The position numbers were made by a program, and so were the translations under genes. Positions 39,257-48,674 of a stretch of 64,000 bases of DNA are shown here, in pieces; position 1 is the first letter of the stretch, and every line of letters starts with the position of its first letter. Location: the NCBI RefSeq assembly GCF_040126305.1, contig NZ_CP149510.1, forward strand, positions 3,359,001 through 3,423,000, given 5' to 3'. The DNA is from Pararhizobium sp. A13 (GTDB lineage: Bacteria; Pseudomonadota; Alphaproteobacteria; Rhizobiales; Rhizobiaceae). Below the pieces are notes generated by a model that was not told where the DNA came from, did no database searches, and saw only the letters and a program-made list of their open reading frames with translations.

Positions 39257-39959
39257 GGTGTTTCCCGGACAATTGGATCAATGTTGGGACATCTGGCCAG
39301 GCCTTGCGAACCACGTGGATTTTCTCACGCCACCCGGTCGCAGCCGATTACAGCCGCCCAAATAGGCCGGCCAGATCACGCTTCTACAAAGACCCATCCT
39401 GCCAGCTTTTGATTGTCCGCAAACCCTAGCAATCGGTCTGCACTACAACTTCTAAAGGTGGTAAGAGGTGCATGGCCCCATCCTCCAATGTGATGATGGA
39501 TTGGATGGCGTATTCGGCTCCTTCGTTGAGGATCTTGGGTGGAGAGGTACGGGACGGGCCGATGATAGACGTGGTCCGTTCTTGCGCAGCCACAAGAGCG
39601 CCGAGCCTCCGGCAGAAGCGTCGCCGCCCCTCGTGACAAGGCTCCGGCAGAAACGATCGAAGGTCCTTGCAAGAGCGTGCGTGGCCGATGCGGACGACGG
39701 TTTCCGAAATGAACTCATACAAAAACTCAGCCGGTCCGCAGACTTAATTTTTCAGGTGTGCCATTCCGGATCGAACCTCGGAGCTGAAGCGTCCACACGG
39801 ACGAAAATGATACAGCCCTAAATACTTGAAATACAATAAGGAGACGCAAAAGCATAAAAGACAATTTATTAGCGTATCGAAAAATTAACAATTGAAGAAC
39901 ACGATATAGGTGTATCCGGATCGAAATTTCGGCGCGATATAAACTTGGGAGTGAGTTAG
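39257..39959. other. 703-bp gene-poor interval
   Basis: Between the divergent giant gene and tadE-like gene. 39426-39722 looks like a decayed kinase piece (listed separately). 39820-39955 is strikingly AT-rich compared with the rest of the window and must hold the tadE promoter; it includes the small palindrome CGAAATTTCG near 39922. Overlapping short frames on both strands here have no ribosome-binding sites and are not annotated. Confidence 0.6.
39426..39722 (-). pseudogene. Possible remnant of an HWE-type sensor histidine kinase
   Basis: The minus-strand frame encodes two short stretches that resemble the dimerisation and ATPase regions of HWE kinases: RRFCRRLGALVAAQERTTS (compare the RLxAL-x-x-AQxxL helix) and IQSIITLEDGAMHLLPPLEV (compare the strand-loop ITLxGPxVxLPP before the N-box). 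No intact kinase domain, N-box or receiver is left, and other frames carry part of the similarity. The call rests on weak resemblance only. Confidence 0.3.
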
Positions 39960-40382
39960 ATGTCTCTCATATCAAGACTGCGCAAGAATATCGAAGGTGC
40001 CGCCGCGCTGGAATTTGCCATCGTCGCCCCGCTCTTCTTCCTGACCATCTTCACGATGATCGGATATGGCATTTACCTCAGCGCCAGCCACGCCATCCAG
40101 CAGATCGCCGCCGATGCGGCGCGGACGGCCGTCGCCGGCCTGTCGGAAACCGAGAGAAAGAGCCTAGCCAACACCTTTATCCAGTCAACCACGCTGGACT
40201 ACGCCTTCATCAGCAGAGACAAGCTGACCGTCGACGTCGAGGACGACGTCAGCAACCTCAATCAGTTCACCGTCACGATCGCCTATGATTCCAGTGAGTT
40301 ACCCATCTGGAAACTGTTTTCCTTTGCGCTGCCCGACGAGCAAATCAAAAGATACGCGACAATCCGGCTGGGAGGTATCTGA
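39960..40382 (+). CDS. TadE-like pilus-assembly protein
   Basis: 140 aa, start ATG behind GGGAGTGAG. Residues 12-38 hold the TadE-type N-terminal membrane segment with the conserved acidic residue (GAAALEFAIVAPLFFLTIFTMIGYG), and ISASHAIQQIAADAARTAVAG follows in spirit as the helical stalk. TadE pseudopilins are processed by a prepilin peptidase and belong to Flp/Tad pilus systems. Stop (40380-40382) and the next ATG (40384) nearly touch, so it is co-transcribed with the TadG-like gene. No other tad/cpa gene is in the window. Confidence 0.88.
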   Translation: MSLISRLRKNIEGAAALEFAIVAPLFFLTIFTMIGYGIYLSASHAIQQIAADAARTAVAGLSETERKSLANTFIQSTTLDYAFISRDKLTVDVEDDVSNLNQFTVTIAYDSSELPIWKLFSFALPDEQIKRYATIRLGGI

Positions 40383-40383
40383 T

Positions 40384-42117
40384 ATGGACTGCGCAAAATT
40401 CAAGCATGGCAGCTTCTTCTCCGAGAAATCCGGCAATATCGGCATATCGGCGGCCCTCGTTCTGCCGCTGGTCGTCCTGTCGCTCGGCCTCGGTGTCGAC
40501 TACGGCTATCTCACGCTGCAGAAGCGCGAAATGCAGGGCATCGTCGATATCACCGCGATCGTCGCGGCCGCCGATCTGCCCAATGTCGAAAAGGCGGCGC
40601 GCGATCACTTCAAGAATAATGGGCTCAACCTCGCTGTTGCGACCAAAAGCGGATTGCTGACCGTCGACGGAAAAGTCGTTCCGAGAGACCTGACGGCACT
40701 TCAGAACGGCATTGTCACCATCGTCAAGGGTCGCTATGTGCCGGATCCGGCGCTCGCGACCGGACAGCGTTTCATCCCCAATGCCACGCCCGCGGACGCG
40801 GCCCAGGTATCGATCGAGAAGGAAGGCGCATTGCATCTCGCGGCCATGTTCAGCGCGCCGCCGACGATGAGCGCCACAGGCACGGCCGCCAGCACCAAGC
40901 TCGCCGCCTTCTCGATCGGCTCGCGGCTTGCAAGCCTCGACGGCGGTATTCTGAACGCCGTGCTCGGCCAGATGCTCGGCACGACGATTTCCCTGAAGGT
41001 GATGGACTATCGCGCCCTGGTGGACGCGGATATCAACGTCCGGCCCTTCCTGAAGATCGTTTCCACGCGGCTGAATCTGACGGCGGCAAGCTATGAAGAT
41101 GTTTTGACGGCGAACCTCACCATGCCGCAGCTTCTGTCCTCCCTGCAGGCCGTTCACGGGATTTCCAGTGCGGCAACATCCGCCTTGAAGGCCCTGGAAA
41201 CGGCGAGCAACAAGAGCAAGAAGACGTTTACCCTGTCGCAGATCCTCAATGTCGATCCCAAGAAGGGCCTGAACGTCGATGCCGGATCGAACTGGGACAT
41301 GACGGTGGGCGCGTTCGACATCGTCTCGGCTGCCGCGGCGATCGCCAACGGCACCAACCAGATCTCGCTTGACGCGATCGCCGGCCTTCCCGGCATAGCC
41401 TCGGCCAGCGTCAAACTCGCCGTCGGCGAGCCGCCCGTCGAAACGCCGCCACACAGGTTGGGCGCGCCGGGCTCGGCCGTTCGCACCGCGCAGACGCGGC
41501 TTGCTGTGGACGTCAACGTCAATGGCCTGGCGGCGTTGGCTGGCCTGAAGATCAAACTCCCGATCTACGTCGAAGTTGCCCACGCGGAAGGCAAGCTGGC
41601 CGACATCCGCTGCTATGGCAGTACCCCGCAAAATGCCAGCGTGACCGTCGAAGCCGTCCCGGGCGTCGCGGAAATCGCGATCGGAACGGTCCATCCGTCA
41701 GTTCTGTCGAACTTCAGCAATGAGGCGAGGGTTGAGAAAGCCCGGCTCGTCGATTCCGCCCTCCTCAGGATCGACGGCATCGCCCATGTCGAAACGAAAA
41801 ACATGCAGCCGCAGCGGTTGACGTTCAGCCCTTCCGAGGTCGCCATGGGGGGCGTCAAGAGCGTGTCCACCAAGGACATCCTGACCTCCACGACGCAGAC
41901 GCTGCTCAACAATCTGGACGCCGATATCCAGGTGCTGTTCCTGACGGTCGGCAGCCCCCAAGCCGTCCAGTCTGCGCTTGCCCAGAGCTTGAGTGCGGTC
42001 ACGCCATCGATCGATACGCTGCTTTATAATCTGCTTCTCGCCGCCGGCGTCCGGGTCGGCGAGGCGGATGTGCGTGTCACTGGCGTCAGCTGTCTGCAAC
42101 CGGTCCTCGTACAATAA
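40384..42117 (+). CDS. TadG-like pilus-assembly-related protein
   Basis: 577 aa from the ATG at 40384, behind GGGAGG. The N-terminus (SGNIGISAALVLPLVVLSLG, LGVDYGYLTLQKREMQGIVD) is the TadG/DUF2134 membrane segment, with a periplasmic remainder that lacks a recognisable von Willebrand A domain and is rich in Ala, Val and Thr. It ends with a Cys (TGVSCLQPVLVQ) that may pair with the internal IRCYGS Cys. Forms a two-gene unit with the TadE-like protein; a strong terminator follows. Confidence 0.85.
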   Translation: MDCAKFKHGSFFSEKSGNIGISAALVLPLVVLSLGLGVDYGYLTLQKREMQGIVDITAIVAAADLPNVEKAARDHFKNNGLNLAVATKSGLLTVDGKVVPRDLTALQNGIVTIVKGRYVPDPALATGQRFIPNATPADAAQVSIEKEGALHLAAMFSAPPTMSATGTAASTKLAAFSIGSRLASLDGGILNAVLGQMLGTTISLKVMDYRALVDADINVRPFLKIVSTRLNLTAASYEDVLTANLTMPQLLSSLQAVHGISSAATSALKALETASNKSKKTFTLSQILNVDPKKGLNVDAGSNWDMTVGAFDIVSAAAAIANGTNQISLDAIAGLPGIASASVKLAVGEPPVETPPHRLGAPGSAVRTAQTRLAVDVNVNGLAALAGLKIKLPIYVEVAHAEGKLADIRCYGSTPQNASVTVEAVPGVAEIAIGTVHPSVLSNFSNEARVEKARLVDSALLRIDGIAHVETKNMQPQRLTFSPSEVAMGGVKSVSTKDILTSTTQTLLNNLDADIQVLFLTVGSPQAVQSALAQSLSAVTPSIDTLLYNLLLAAGVRVGEADVRVTGVSCLQPVLVQ

Positions 42118-42141
42118 AAATCATGGAGGTCGTATCGTTCC

Positions 42142-42177
42142 GGCCGGATGGCGATGCTGCCATCCGGCCTTTTTTTT
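42142..42177 (+). terminator. Rho-independent terminator after the TadE/TadG operon
   Basis: Perfect 11-bp stem GGCCGGATGGC / GCCATCCGGCC with a 6-nt loop and eight Ts. Its position argues against the very first ATG (42148) of the downstream reading frame. Confidence 0.95.
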
Positions 42178-42318
42178 GTTGGCCGGAAGACCCAAAAAAC
42201 CAACCACGGCCTATTCCTGAAACAAAAGGTGGACTTTGAGCGTTTGTCGAGCGACACAACTTTCGCTCACCCCGATTCCGAAACCGATGCACCTATCCAT
42301 TGGACCTTCGTTAAAGCC

Positions 42319-43281
42319 ATGACCGGTATGCCGTCGTCAGAGATCGAAAGCCCAGAAACCGGCCCGTCCGCCGAGATTGAGGCATTTGCGTCGAACCCGG
42401 AGCTGTTTGCGGTCCTGCAACAGGGCGCGCGACACATGATCGAGCTTTATGACCAATTTCCCAGGATCGCCCGCATGGTCGCCGCCCAGCAGAAATGGCT
42501 ACTCACCCAGGCTGCCTATGCGCTGCACGTGCAGCGCAACCCGGCAGACCCCCTCTCCGGCATCACGGCGTCGCGGCTTCTCGACATCATCGGCGAATTC
42601 GGCGCGGCCAGCCGCAACACGGCGACAGCCTTCCTGGCCGAGCTGCTTGCCTACAAGCTGATCCGCGATGTACCGGGATCGCCCAGCAAACGCAGCCGCC
42701 CGCTGGAGCCGACGGAGGCCAGCCACCAGGCGATGATGCTGTGGTTCCGCGGCCAGATGCGCAGCCTCGACCTTCTCGATGGCGGTGGGCGCGTCACAAA
42801 GCTGGAGGCCAATCCGGAAATCTTTCGCCGCGCCCAGCCGATCGCAGCAAAGCGGCTGATCGCCGACAGGGCGTGGCGGGAGCCGCCGCTCAGCATCTCC
42901 TGTTTCGTCTGGACCGAATATGGCGGGTTGATCCTCGACGATTTCGTTTCACGGATTGTCAATGTCATACCCAAGGACGGCTACCACTGGGTCGAAGACC
43001 TTCGTTTTGCAGAATTGTCCAACCACTACTCCCTGTCGCGCACGCATATCCGGCGCCTCTTTGCCCGCGCTGAAGCGCTGGGCTCGCTTGGCTGGCAGGA
43101 CCGGAGCAACAGCCGGAACAAGGTATGGGTCGCGGTCTCGTTCATTGATGATTACAAGCGCTGGCAATCGATCAAGTTCTGCGCACTGGACCGGGCCTTT
43201 GGCGAAGCAGTCCGCTCGATTGACAAAGAGAAGCAGCGCCTCCAAACAAACAGTGCCGATGCGAGCGCGTCAGACGTTTGA
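42319..43281 (+). CDS. Putative regulator with two winged-helix-like segments
   Basis: About 320 aa from the ATG at 42319; ATG at 42328 is also possible, and the longer frame from 42148 begins inside the terminator. Two helix-turn-helix-like segments are visible: residues about 90-150 (SGITASRLLDIIGEFGAASR followed by NTATAFLAELLAYKLI) and about 230-285 (WVEDLRFAELSNHYSLSRTH, IRRLFARAEALGSL). This looks like a tandem MarR/PadR-like DNA-binding protein but matches no named family that I know. Its 3' end overlaps the convergent GFA gene by 12 nt. It follows the Tad pair and might regulate it; that is unproven. Confidence 0.72.
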   Translation: MTGMPSSEIESPETGPSAEIEAFASNPELFAVLQQGARHMIELYDQFPRIARMVAAQQKWLLTQAAYALHVQRNPADPLSGITASRLLDIIGEFGAASRNTATAFLAELLAYKLIRDVPGSPSKRSRPLEPTEASHQAMMLWFRGQMRSLDLLDGGGRVTKLEANPEIFRRAQPIAAKRLIADRAWREPPLSISCFVWTEYGGLILDDFVSRIVNVIPKDGYHWVEDLRFAELSNHYSLSRTHIRRLFARAEALGSLGWQDRSNSRNKVWVAVSFIDDYKRWQSIKFCALDRAFGEAVRSIDKEKQRLQTNSADASASDV

Positions 43282-43668
43282 CTGCGCAAACTTCGGCAGG
43301 CTGTCGTCGATCTCGTAGAAATCGCCCTTGTCGGCACAGAAGATGTGGTAGCCGAACGCCAGTCCAGTTGGCGGTTCGAACGCGCCGGCCATGATCGAGG
43401 TGTAGTCGAGGCCGTCCATCTTCCAGAACAGCGCCGAACCGCAGGTCTTGCAGAAGCCTCGCCGGGCTTGCGGGCTCGAGCGGTACCAGGTGATGGTCTC
43501 GGTGCCCTGAATGTCCAGGTCCGCGTCGAGAACATTGGTGGCCGCATAATAGAGCCCGGTCTGCTTGCGGCACTGCGAGCAGTGGCAGGCGATTACCTCC
43601 CGCAACCTTCCTCGCGTATGAAAACGGACCGCGCCGCAATTGCAGGAACCGCTGTGCTCTTCCACCAT
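43270..43668 (-). CDS. GFA-family protein (Mss4-like zinc fold)
   Basis: About 132 aa starting at the ATG at 43668 with GGGGATGAG upstream. The GFA zinc ligands are visible: GSCNCGAVRF, ACHCSQCRKQTG and GFCKTCGSALF. Family members are called glutathione-dependent formaldehyde-activating enzyme or, more generally, CENP-V/GFA domain proteins; the biochemical role of most is unproven. The reading frame continues upstream into aroF's 3' end as a shadow. Confidence 0.9.
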   Translation of the reverse strand: MVEEHSGSCNCGAVRFHTRGRLREVIACHCSQCRKQTGLYYAATNVLDADLDIQGTETITWYRSSPQARRGFCKTCGSALFWKMDGLDYTSIMAGAFEPPTGLAFGYHIFCADKGDFYEIDDSLPKFAQSNV

Positions 43669-43713
43669 GCTCATCCCCTCAAGCTTTTTTGATTGGCCCG
43701 TCCCGCAGGCATG

Positions 43714-43749
43714 AAAAAACCGGGCCAGCATCTTCGGCCGACCCGGTTT
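43714..43749 (-). terminator. Terminator downstream of aroF
   Basis: On the minus strand an 8-bp stem AAACCGGG / CCCGGTTT is followed by a T-run (CCCGGTTTTTTC). It ends aroF 41 bp after its stop. Confidence 0.8.
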
Positions 43750-43790
43750 CGTCAATTTCAATTCATTCAGCCGAGGATCAGCGGCGCTGA

Positions 43791-45164
43791 TCAGCCGTTG
43801 ACGACCATCCGCTTCTCGTCGCGGCCGCCCTTCATGCGCTCGGCCAGAAGGAAGGCGAGTTCCAGCGCCTGGTCGGCATTGAGGCGCGGGTCGCAATGGG
43901 TGTGGTAACGATCGGCCAGATCGGCGCCGGAGAGCGCGCGGGCGCCGCCGGTGCATTCGGTCACGTCGTTGCCGGTCATCTCGACATGGATGCCGCCCGG
44001 ATGCGTGCCTTCGGCGCGATGGATCTGGAAGAAGCTCTCGACTTCCGACAGAACCCGCTCGAACGGCCGGGTCTTGTAGTTGTTGAGCGTGATCGTGTTG
44101 CCGTGCATCGGGTCACAGGACCAGACGACCTTGCGGCCTTCTTTCTCGACGGCGCGGATCAGGCGCGGCAGGTGCTCGGCAACCTTGTCATGGCCGAAGC
44201 GGCAGATCAGCGTCAGGCGACCAGCCTCGTTCTGCGGGTTAAGCAGATCGATGAGCTCGATCAGCCCGTCACCTGTCAGCGACGGACCGCACTTCAGACC
44301 GAGCGGGTTCTTGATGCCGCGGCAGTATTCGATATGCGCATGGTCAGGCTGGCGGGTGCGGTCGCCGATCCAGATCATGTGGCCGGAAGTCGCGTACCAG
44401 TCGCCGGAGGTCGAATCGACGCGGGTGAGCGCCTGCTCGTAGCCGAGCAGCAGCGCCTCGTGGCTGGTGAAGAAATCGGTCTCGCGCAGGCTCGGATGGT
44501 TCTCCGAGGTGATGCCGATCGCCTTCATGAAATCCATGGTTTCGGAGATCCGGTCCGCGAGCTTGCGGTAGCGCTCGACCTGCGGTGAATCCTTGACGAA
44601 GCCGAGCATCCACTGGTGCACGTTTTCGAGGTTGGCGTAACCGCCCATCGCAAACGCGCGCAAAAGGTTGAGTGTCGCAGCCGATTGCCGGTAGGCCATG
44701 ATCTGGCGTTCCGGGTCCGGGATACGGGCCTTCTCGTTGAACTCGATGCCGTTGATGATGTCGCCGCGATAGCTCGGCAGTTCTACATCGCCCTGCTTTT
44801 CGATGTTGGACGAACGCGGCTTGGCGAACTGGCCGGCGATGCGGCCGACCTTGACGACCGGCTGCTGGGCGCCGAAGGTCAGGACGACGGCCATCTGCAG
44901 AAACGCGCGGAAGAAGTCGCGGATCGTATCGGCGCCGTGTTCGGCGAAGCTCTCGGCGCAATCACCGCCCTGCAGCAGGAAGCCCTTGCCTTCCGACACA
45001 TTGGCAAGCTGGTTCTTCAGACGGCGTGCCTCACCCGCAAAGACCAGCGGCGGATAGGTCGCAAGCTGCGCTTCGGTTGCGCTGAGCGCCGCCAAATCCG
45101 GAAAATCCGGCACCTGCTGAATAGGCTTCTGCCGCCAGCTGTTCGGGGTCCAATTCTGTGCCAT
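43791..45164 (-). CDS. aroF: Class II 3-deoxy-D-arabino-heptulosonate-7-phosphate synthase
   Basis: About 457 aa. First step of aromatic amino-acid synthesis: phosphoenolpyruvate plus erythrose 4-phosphate. The size and the blocks [42 protein letters not shown], PVIRxx-type DPMHGNT and [18 protein letters not shown] are those of the plant-like class II enzyme, which carries the metal-binding His/Cys/Glu/Asp set and is common in rhizobia. The start at 45164 ([10 protein letters not shown]) has AGGTGA upstream. Separate promoter from gor, which lies upstream on the same strand. Confidence 0.95.
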   Translation of the reverse strand: MAQNWTPNSWRQKPIQQVPDFPDLAALSATEAQLATYPPLVFAGEARRLKNQLANVSEGKGFLLQGGDCAESFAEHGADTIRDFFRAFLQMAVVLTFGAQQPVVKVGRIAGQFAKPRSSNIEKQGDVELPSYRGDIINGIEFNEKARIPDPERQIMAYRQSAATLNLLRAFAMGGYANLENVHQWMLGFVKDSPQVERYRKLADRISETMDFMKAIGITSENHPSLRETDFFTSHEALLLGYEQALTRVDSTSGDWYATSGHMIWIGDRTRQPDHAHIEYCRGIKNPLGLKCGPSLTGDGLIELIDLLNPQNEAGRLTLICRFGHDKVAEHLPRLIRAVEKEGRKVVWSCDPMHGNTITLNNYKTRPFERVLSEVESFFQIHRAEGTHPGGIHVEMTGNDVTECTGGARALSGADLADRYHTHCDPRLNADQALELAFLLAERMKGGRDEKRMVVNG

Positions 45165-45437
45165 GTCAATCACCTGTTCTCTTGCGCGAGGTCCGCCGTC
45201 GCTGCCGCGTCCCAGATAGGTCGTCCGGTCGACGCTGGCAGGAAACGGGATCTGAATCGCGTTTCCAGCGGCCCAATTCCTGACCGCAGCTTCCCCAGCC
45301 GGGAAAACGGCGATTTTGCGGATGCGGGCTTATAAACGTTAACATGGGGATTGAAAAGCGATTGTTCCAGCAAAGTGAGCACCGCGAAATTTTGGCGCGC
45401 ACTTTACCGGCAACACGTGAATTGCCGAGCCGACGGC

Positions 45438-46829
45438 TTAGCCGACCCTCTCGCCGTTCTTGATGCGGTAGCTGGGGCTGTACATCGTCACGAGCTCTTC
45501 CGCCGCCGTCGGATGCACAGCCATGGTGCGGTCGAAGTCGTCCTTGGTGCAGCCCGCTTTCAGCGTGATTCCAAGCAGTTGCGCCATCTCGCCTGCCTCA
45601 TGACCAAGGATATGGGCACCCACGACCTTACGGTCAACGGCGTTGACAATCAGCTTCATGATCGTCTTTTCGCGACGTCCCGACAATGTCGCCTTCATCG
45701 GCCGGAACTCGGCCCGGTAGATTTCGAGCGCGTCGTACTTCTTCGCGGCATCCTCTTCAGAAAGACCGACCGTGCCGATTTCCGGCTGCGAGAAGACGGC
45801 GGTAGCAATCAGGTCGTGATCCGGGGAGACCGGATTGTGTTTGTATTCCGTTTCGATGAAGCACATGGCCTCGTGGATGGCAACCGGCGTCAGCTGAACA
45901 CGGTCCGTCACGTCGCCGAGCGCATAGATGCCCGGCGCGCTGGTGCGCGAAAACGCATCGACGACGATCGCGCCGCGCTCATTGACCTTTACACCCGCCG
46001 CTTCCAAGCCAAGCCCGCTGGTGTTCGGCACGCGGCCAAGCGCCAGCATCACCTTGTCCACCGTCAGCGTCCCGTGCTTCAGTGTTTCGGCAGCCAGCTT
46101 GCCGTCGGCTGTCTTGGTGATGGATTGCAGCAAGTCCTCGCACAGAATGCGGATGCCCTTCTCTTCCATCGCCGCATGCAGCCCCCGTCGCATGTCCTGG
46201 TCGAAGCGCGACAGGATTTCCTTGCCGCGATAGATCAGCGTCGTCTCGACGCCAAGGCCATGGAAGATATTGGCGAACTCGACGGCGATATAACCACCGC
46301 CGGCAATGACGATCGACTTCGGCAGCTCCGGAAGGTCGAAGGCCTCGTTGGAGCTGATGCAGAGCTCATGGCCGGGTAGCGCCTCATGCGGTGTCGGGTG
46401 CCCGCCGACGGCGATGACGATGCGCTCGGCCGTCACGGTCTTTCCCGTCGAGACAAGCCGGACGGTGTTCGGCCCTGTCAGTTCTGCCCGCGTATTCAGG
46501 ATTTCCGCGCCGGCATTGGCGAGCCCCTTCTGGTAAAGGCCTTCCAACCGCGTGATTTCCTTCTCCTTGGCGACGACGAGCTTCGTCCAGTCGAATGTGC
46601 GTTCGCCGACGCTCCAGCCAAAGCCTTCGGCATCTTCGAAATGCTCGGTGAACTGCGACGCATAGACATAGAGTTTCTTCGGCACGCAGCCGCGAATGAC
46701 GCAGGTGCCGCCATAGCGGAATTCTTCGGCGATGGCGACCTTCTTGCCCATGGCGGCCGCGAGGCGCGCACTGCGCACGCCGCCGGAGCCGCCGCCAATA
46801 ACGAAAAGGTCATAGTCGAAAGACGTCAT
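45438..46829 (-). CDS. gor: Glutathione-disulfide reductase
   Basis: 463 aa flavoprotein that reduces GSSG with NADPH. FAD site GGGSGGVRSARLAA, redox-active disulfide GGTCVIRGCVPKK, NADPH site GGGYIAVEFANIF with the Arg in LIYRG that selects NADPH, FAD-binding YALGDVT, and the catalytic HPTAAEE at the C-terminus are all present. Start at the ATG at 46829 with GGGAG upstream. DUF2059 and rpiA genes follow upstream on the same strand. Confidence 0.96.
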   Translation of the reverse strand: MTSFDYDLFVIGGGSGGVRSARLAAAMGKKVAIAEEFRYGGTCVIRGCVPKKLYVYASQFTEHFEDAEGFGWSVGERTFDWTKLVVAKEKEITRLEGLYQKGLANAGAEILNTRAELTGPNTVRLVSTGKTVTAERIVIAVGGHPTPHEALPGHELCISSNEAFDLPELPKSIVIAGGGYIAVEFANIFHGLGVETTLIYRGKEILSRFDQDMRRGLHAAMEEKGIRILCEDLLQSITKTADGKLAAETLKHGTLTVDKVMLALGRVPNTSGLGLEAAGVKVNERGAIVVDAFSRTSAPGIYALGDVTDRVQLTPVAIHEAMCFIETEYKHNPVSPDHDLIATAVFSQPEIGTVGLSEEDAAKKYDALEIYRAEFRPMKATLSGRREKTIMKLIVNAVDRKVVGAHILGHEAGEMAQLLGITLKAGCTKDDFDRTMAVHPTAAEELVTMYSPSYRIKNGERVG

Positions 46830-46964
46830 GCTGAAAAACTCCCGGACGGGTCAAGTGCGAAAGAAGGCCGGTCGCCTGGAAAGCAGTGGCCGGGTCGGCC
46901 ATGCCGGACCCTTCCGGCGATTCCCGCCATGTGTTGCTGATATAGGGTCGAGCAAGACAAAATG

Positions 46965-46989
46965 AAAAGCCCGGAATGATCCGGGCTTT
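46965..46989 (-). terminator. Terminator downstream of the DUF2059 gene
   Basis: 9-bp perfect stem AAAGCCCGG / CCGGGCTTT with loop AATGAT, followed on the minus strand by TTTTC. It lies between the DUF2059 stop (47033) and gor, so gor has its own promoter. Confidence 0.8.
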
Positions 46990-47032
46990 GCAATTCGTCA
47001 TCGGCCTGCGCCGGTCGAAACCGGCAGGCCGC

Positions 47033-47587
47033 TTATTGAGCCGGCTTTTCGGTCGTCGTGGCGTCTGGCACCGGCTGCTGGCCGGCGGTCAGGGTCGCAC
47101 CGAGTTCCTTGGTCGCAGCCGCGTTGAGGTCGCGCGAAATGCCCGCGGCCCAGATGTCGGCAGCCTTCATCATTTCGCGCGAGGCGATCGGGCCATCCTT
47201 CAGAAGCTTCTTGCCCGCGTCCGACGTGTAGAACGCGGTGATGGCATTCAGCTGCTCGACGGTGAAGGTCTTTGCGTAGATCGTCGCAGCCTCACGCTCC
47301 AGGTCTGCGCGGCGCGCAGCCAGCTCAAGCGCCTTTTCATCGACCGTCTTGGTGATCAGTTCCTGATAGTTCGGCGAGGACTGGATCAACGTCGTCTTCA
47401 GGCGTTCGGCGAGATTCGGCAGAATGTTGTCGAAACCGTTCGTGGCGTTGATTGCCTCGATCGCGGCGCGGGCAGCCTTCACCTGCTCGTCCGTCACATC
47501 CTGCGCCCGCAAGGCAGGAACCATGACGGCGGAAAGGATGATGGCCGTTGCAGCCACTGTACGGCCGAGACCTGCGAGATTGATCAT
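47033..47587 (-). CDS. DUF2059 secreted protein
   Basis: 184 aa from the ATG at 47587 (GGAGCG upstream). Signal peptide in residues 1-28 (LGRTVAATAIILSAVMVPAL RA). The mature part is helical, with the DUF2059 block EQLNAITAFYTSDAGKKLL and the acidic/aromatic residues of that family. Found adjacent to gor and rpiA in rhizobia; the function of DUF2059 is unknown. Confidence 0.88.
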   Translation of the reverse strand: MINLAGLGRTVAATAIILSAVMVPALRAQDVTDEQVKAARAAIEAINATNGFDNILPNLAERLKTTLIQSSPNYQELITKTVDEKALELAARRADLEREAATIYAKTFTVEQLNAITAFYTSDAGKKLLKDGPIASREMMKAADIWAAGISRDLNAAATKELGATLTAGQQPVPDATTTEKPAQ

Positions 47588-47758
47588 ATCTGAAACGCTC
47601 CTGTCAGTTGACGCCGGGTTCCGTGCGCGTCTTGCTCCTGCGAACCCCGCATAATCCAATTTCAAAGCCGCCGCCACCATGGGGCTCGATCCCCTTGGGC
47701 GGCAACGCTGTTGTAACACTCCGCCGCGGTCCACCTTGTGCCACGGCTGGAAATCTCG

Positions 47759-48451
47759 CTAGCCCGTCATCACCCTCGCCCCTGTCGGACCGGCAATGAT
47801 GGCGAGGGACGCGATGCCAATGAAAAGCCCGTGTTCGACCACGCCCGGAATAGCATTGAGTTCATATGCCAGCGCATCTGCATCAGGAATACGGCCAAAA
47901 GATGCATCCAGAATCAAATGTCCGCCGTCGGTCATGAAGGGGCCGTCGCCGGAGGCGCGCACGACGATTTCGCCGGAAAGACCCTGCCGCGCGGCCAGTT
48001 TTTCAACGGCGATACGGGTGGCGGCAAGCCCGAAGGAATTGACCTCGATCGGCAGCTTGAAGGCGCCCAGCGTGTCGACCACCTTCGTTTCGTCGGCAAT
48101 CACGATCATCCTTGACGACGCGCAAGCAACGATCTTTTCCCGCAGCAGCGCGCCGCCTCCGCCCTTGATGAGGCGCAGCTTGCCGTCCACTTCGTCGGCG
48201 CCGTCGACCGTCAGATCCAGTTCGGGAAGCTCGTCCAGCGATTTCAGCGGCACACCGAGTTCCAGGCAAAGCCGCGCCGTCCGTTCCGACGTTGGCACGC
48301 CCTCGATGCGAAAACCGGACGCCACCTTTTCGGCGAGCAGACGAACGAACTCCTCCGCCGTCGAGCCTGTGCCGATGCCGAGCCGCATGCCGTCTTCGAC
48401 ATAGTCGAGTGCTGCCGCGGCAGCCTTGATCTTCATTTCACGGGCGTCCAT
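47759..48451 (-). CDS. rpiA: Ribose-5-phosphate isomerase A
   Basis: 230 aa from the ATG at 48451 ([18 protein letters not shown]), with GGGGAG upstream. Interconverts ribose 5-phosphate and ribulose 5-phosphate in the pentose-phosphate pathway. Substrate-site blocks: [30 protein letters not shown] (catalytic Lys/Glu region) and VIADETK. Divergent from gph. Confidence 0.95.
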   Translation of the reverse strand: MDAREMKIKAAAAALDYVEDGMRLGIGTGSTAEEFVRLLAEKVASGFRIEGVPTSERTARLCLELGVPLKSLDELPELDLTVDGADEVDGKLRLIKGGGGALLREKIVACASSRMIVIADETKVVDTLGAFKLPIEVNSFGLAATRIAVEKLAARQGLSGEIVVRASGDGPFMTDGGHLILDASFGRIPDADALAYELNAIPGVVEHGLFIGIASLAIIAGPTGARVMTG

Positions 48452-48674
48452 GCGCCACGCACTCCCCAAAATCTTGTCCCGCGGACCACAGCGAAAAGGC
48501 CCGGTCCTTTTGTTCCGCTGAGACGTTTACACGGCTGTCACGGCAAACAAAAGCCCAAATAGCAGGCGAGACACAAATGGCCGCCACAGCTTACCGCCTA
48601 AAGTGGCGATTGCTTTTTCCCGCCGGTTCCCCTACCCGAACTGCAACGTTTCGCAGTTCCCCCAAGAGGTTTTC

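Noticed and set aside
39468..39821. 117-codon plus-strand frame in the gene-poor interval
   Set aside because: No Shine-Dalgarno, not similar to anything recognised, and in conflict with the kinase-like remnant on the other strand.
42148..42318. Longer start for the two-HTH protein
   Set aside because: First ATG lies inside the TadE/TadG terminator hairpin, so a transcript from downstream could not include it.
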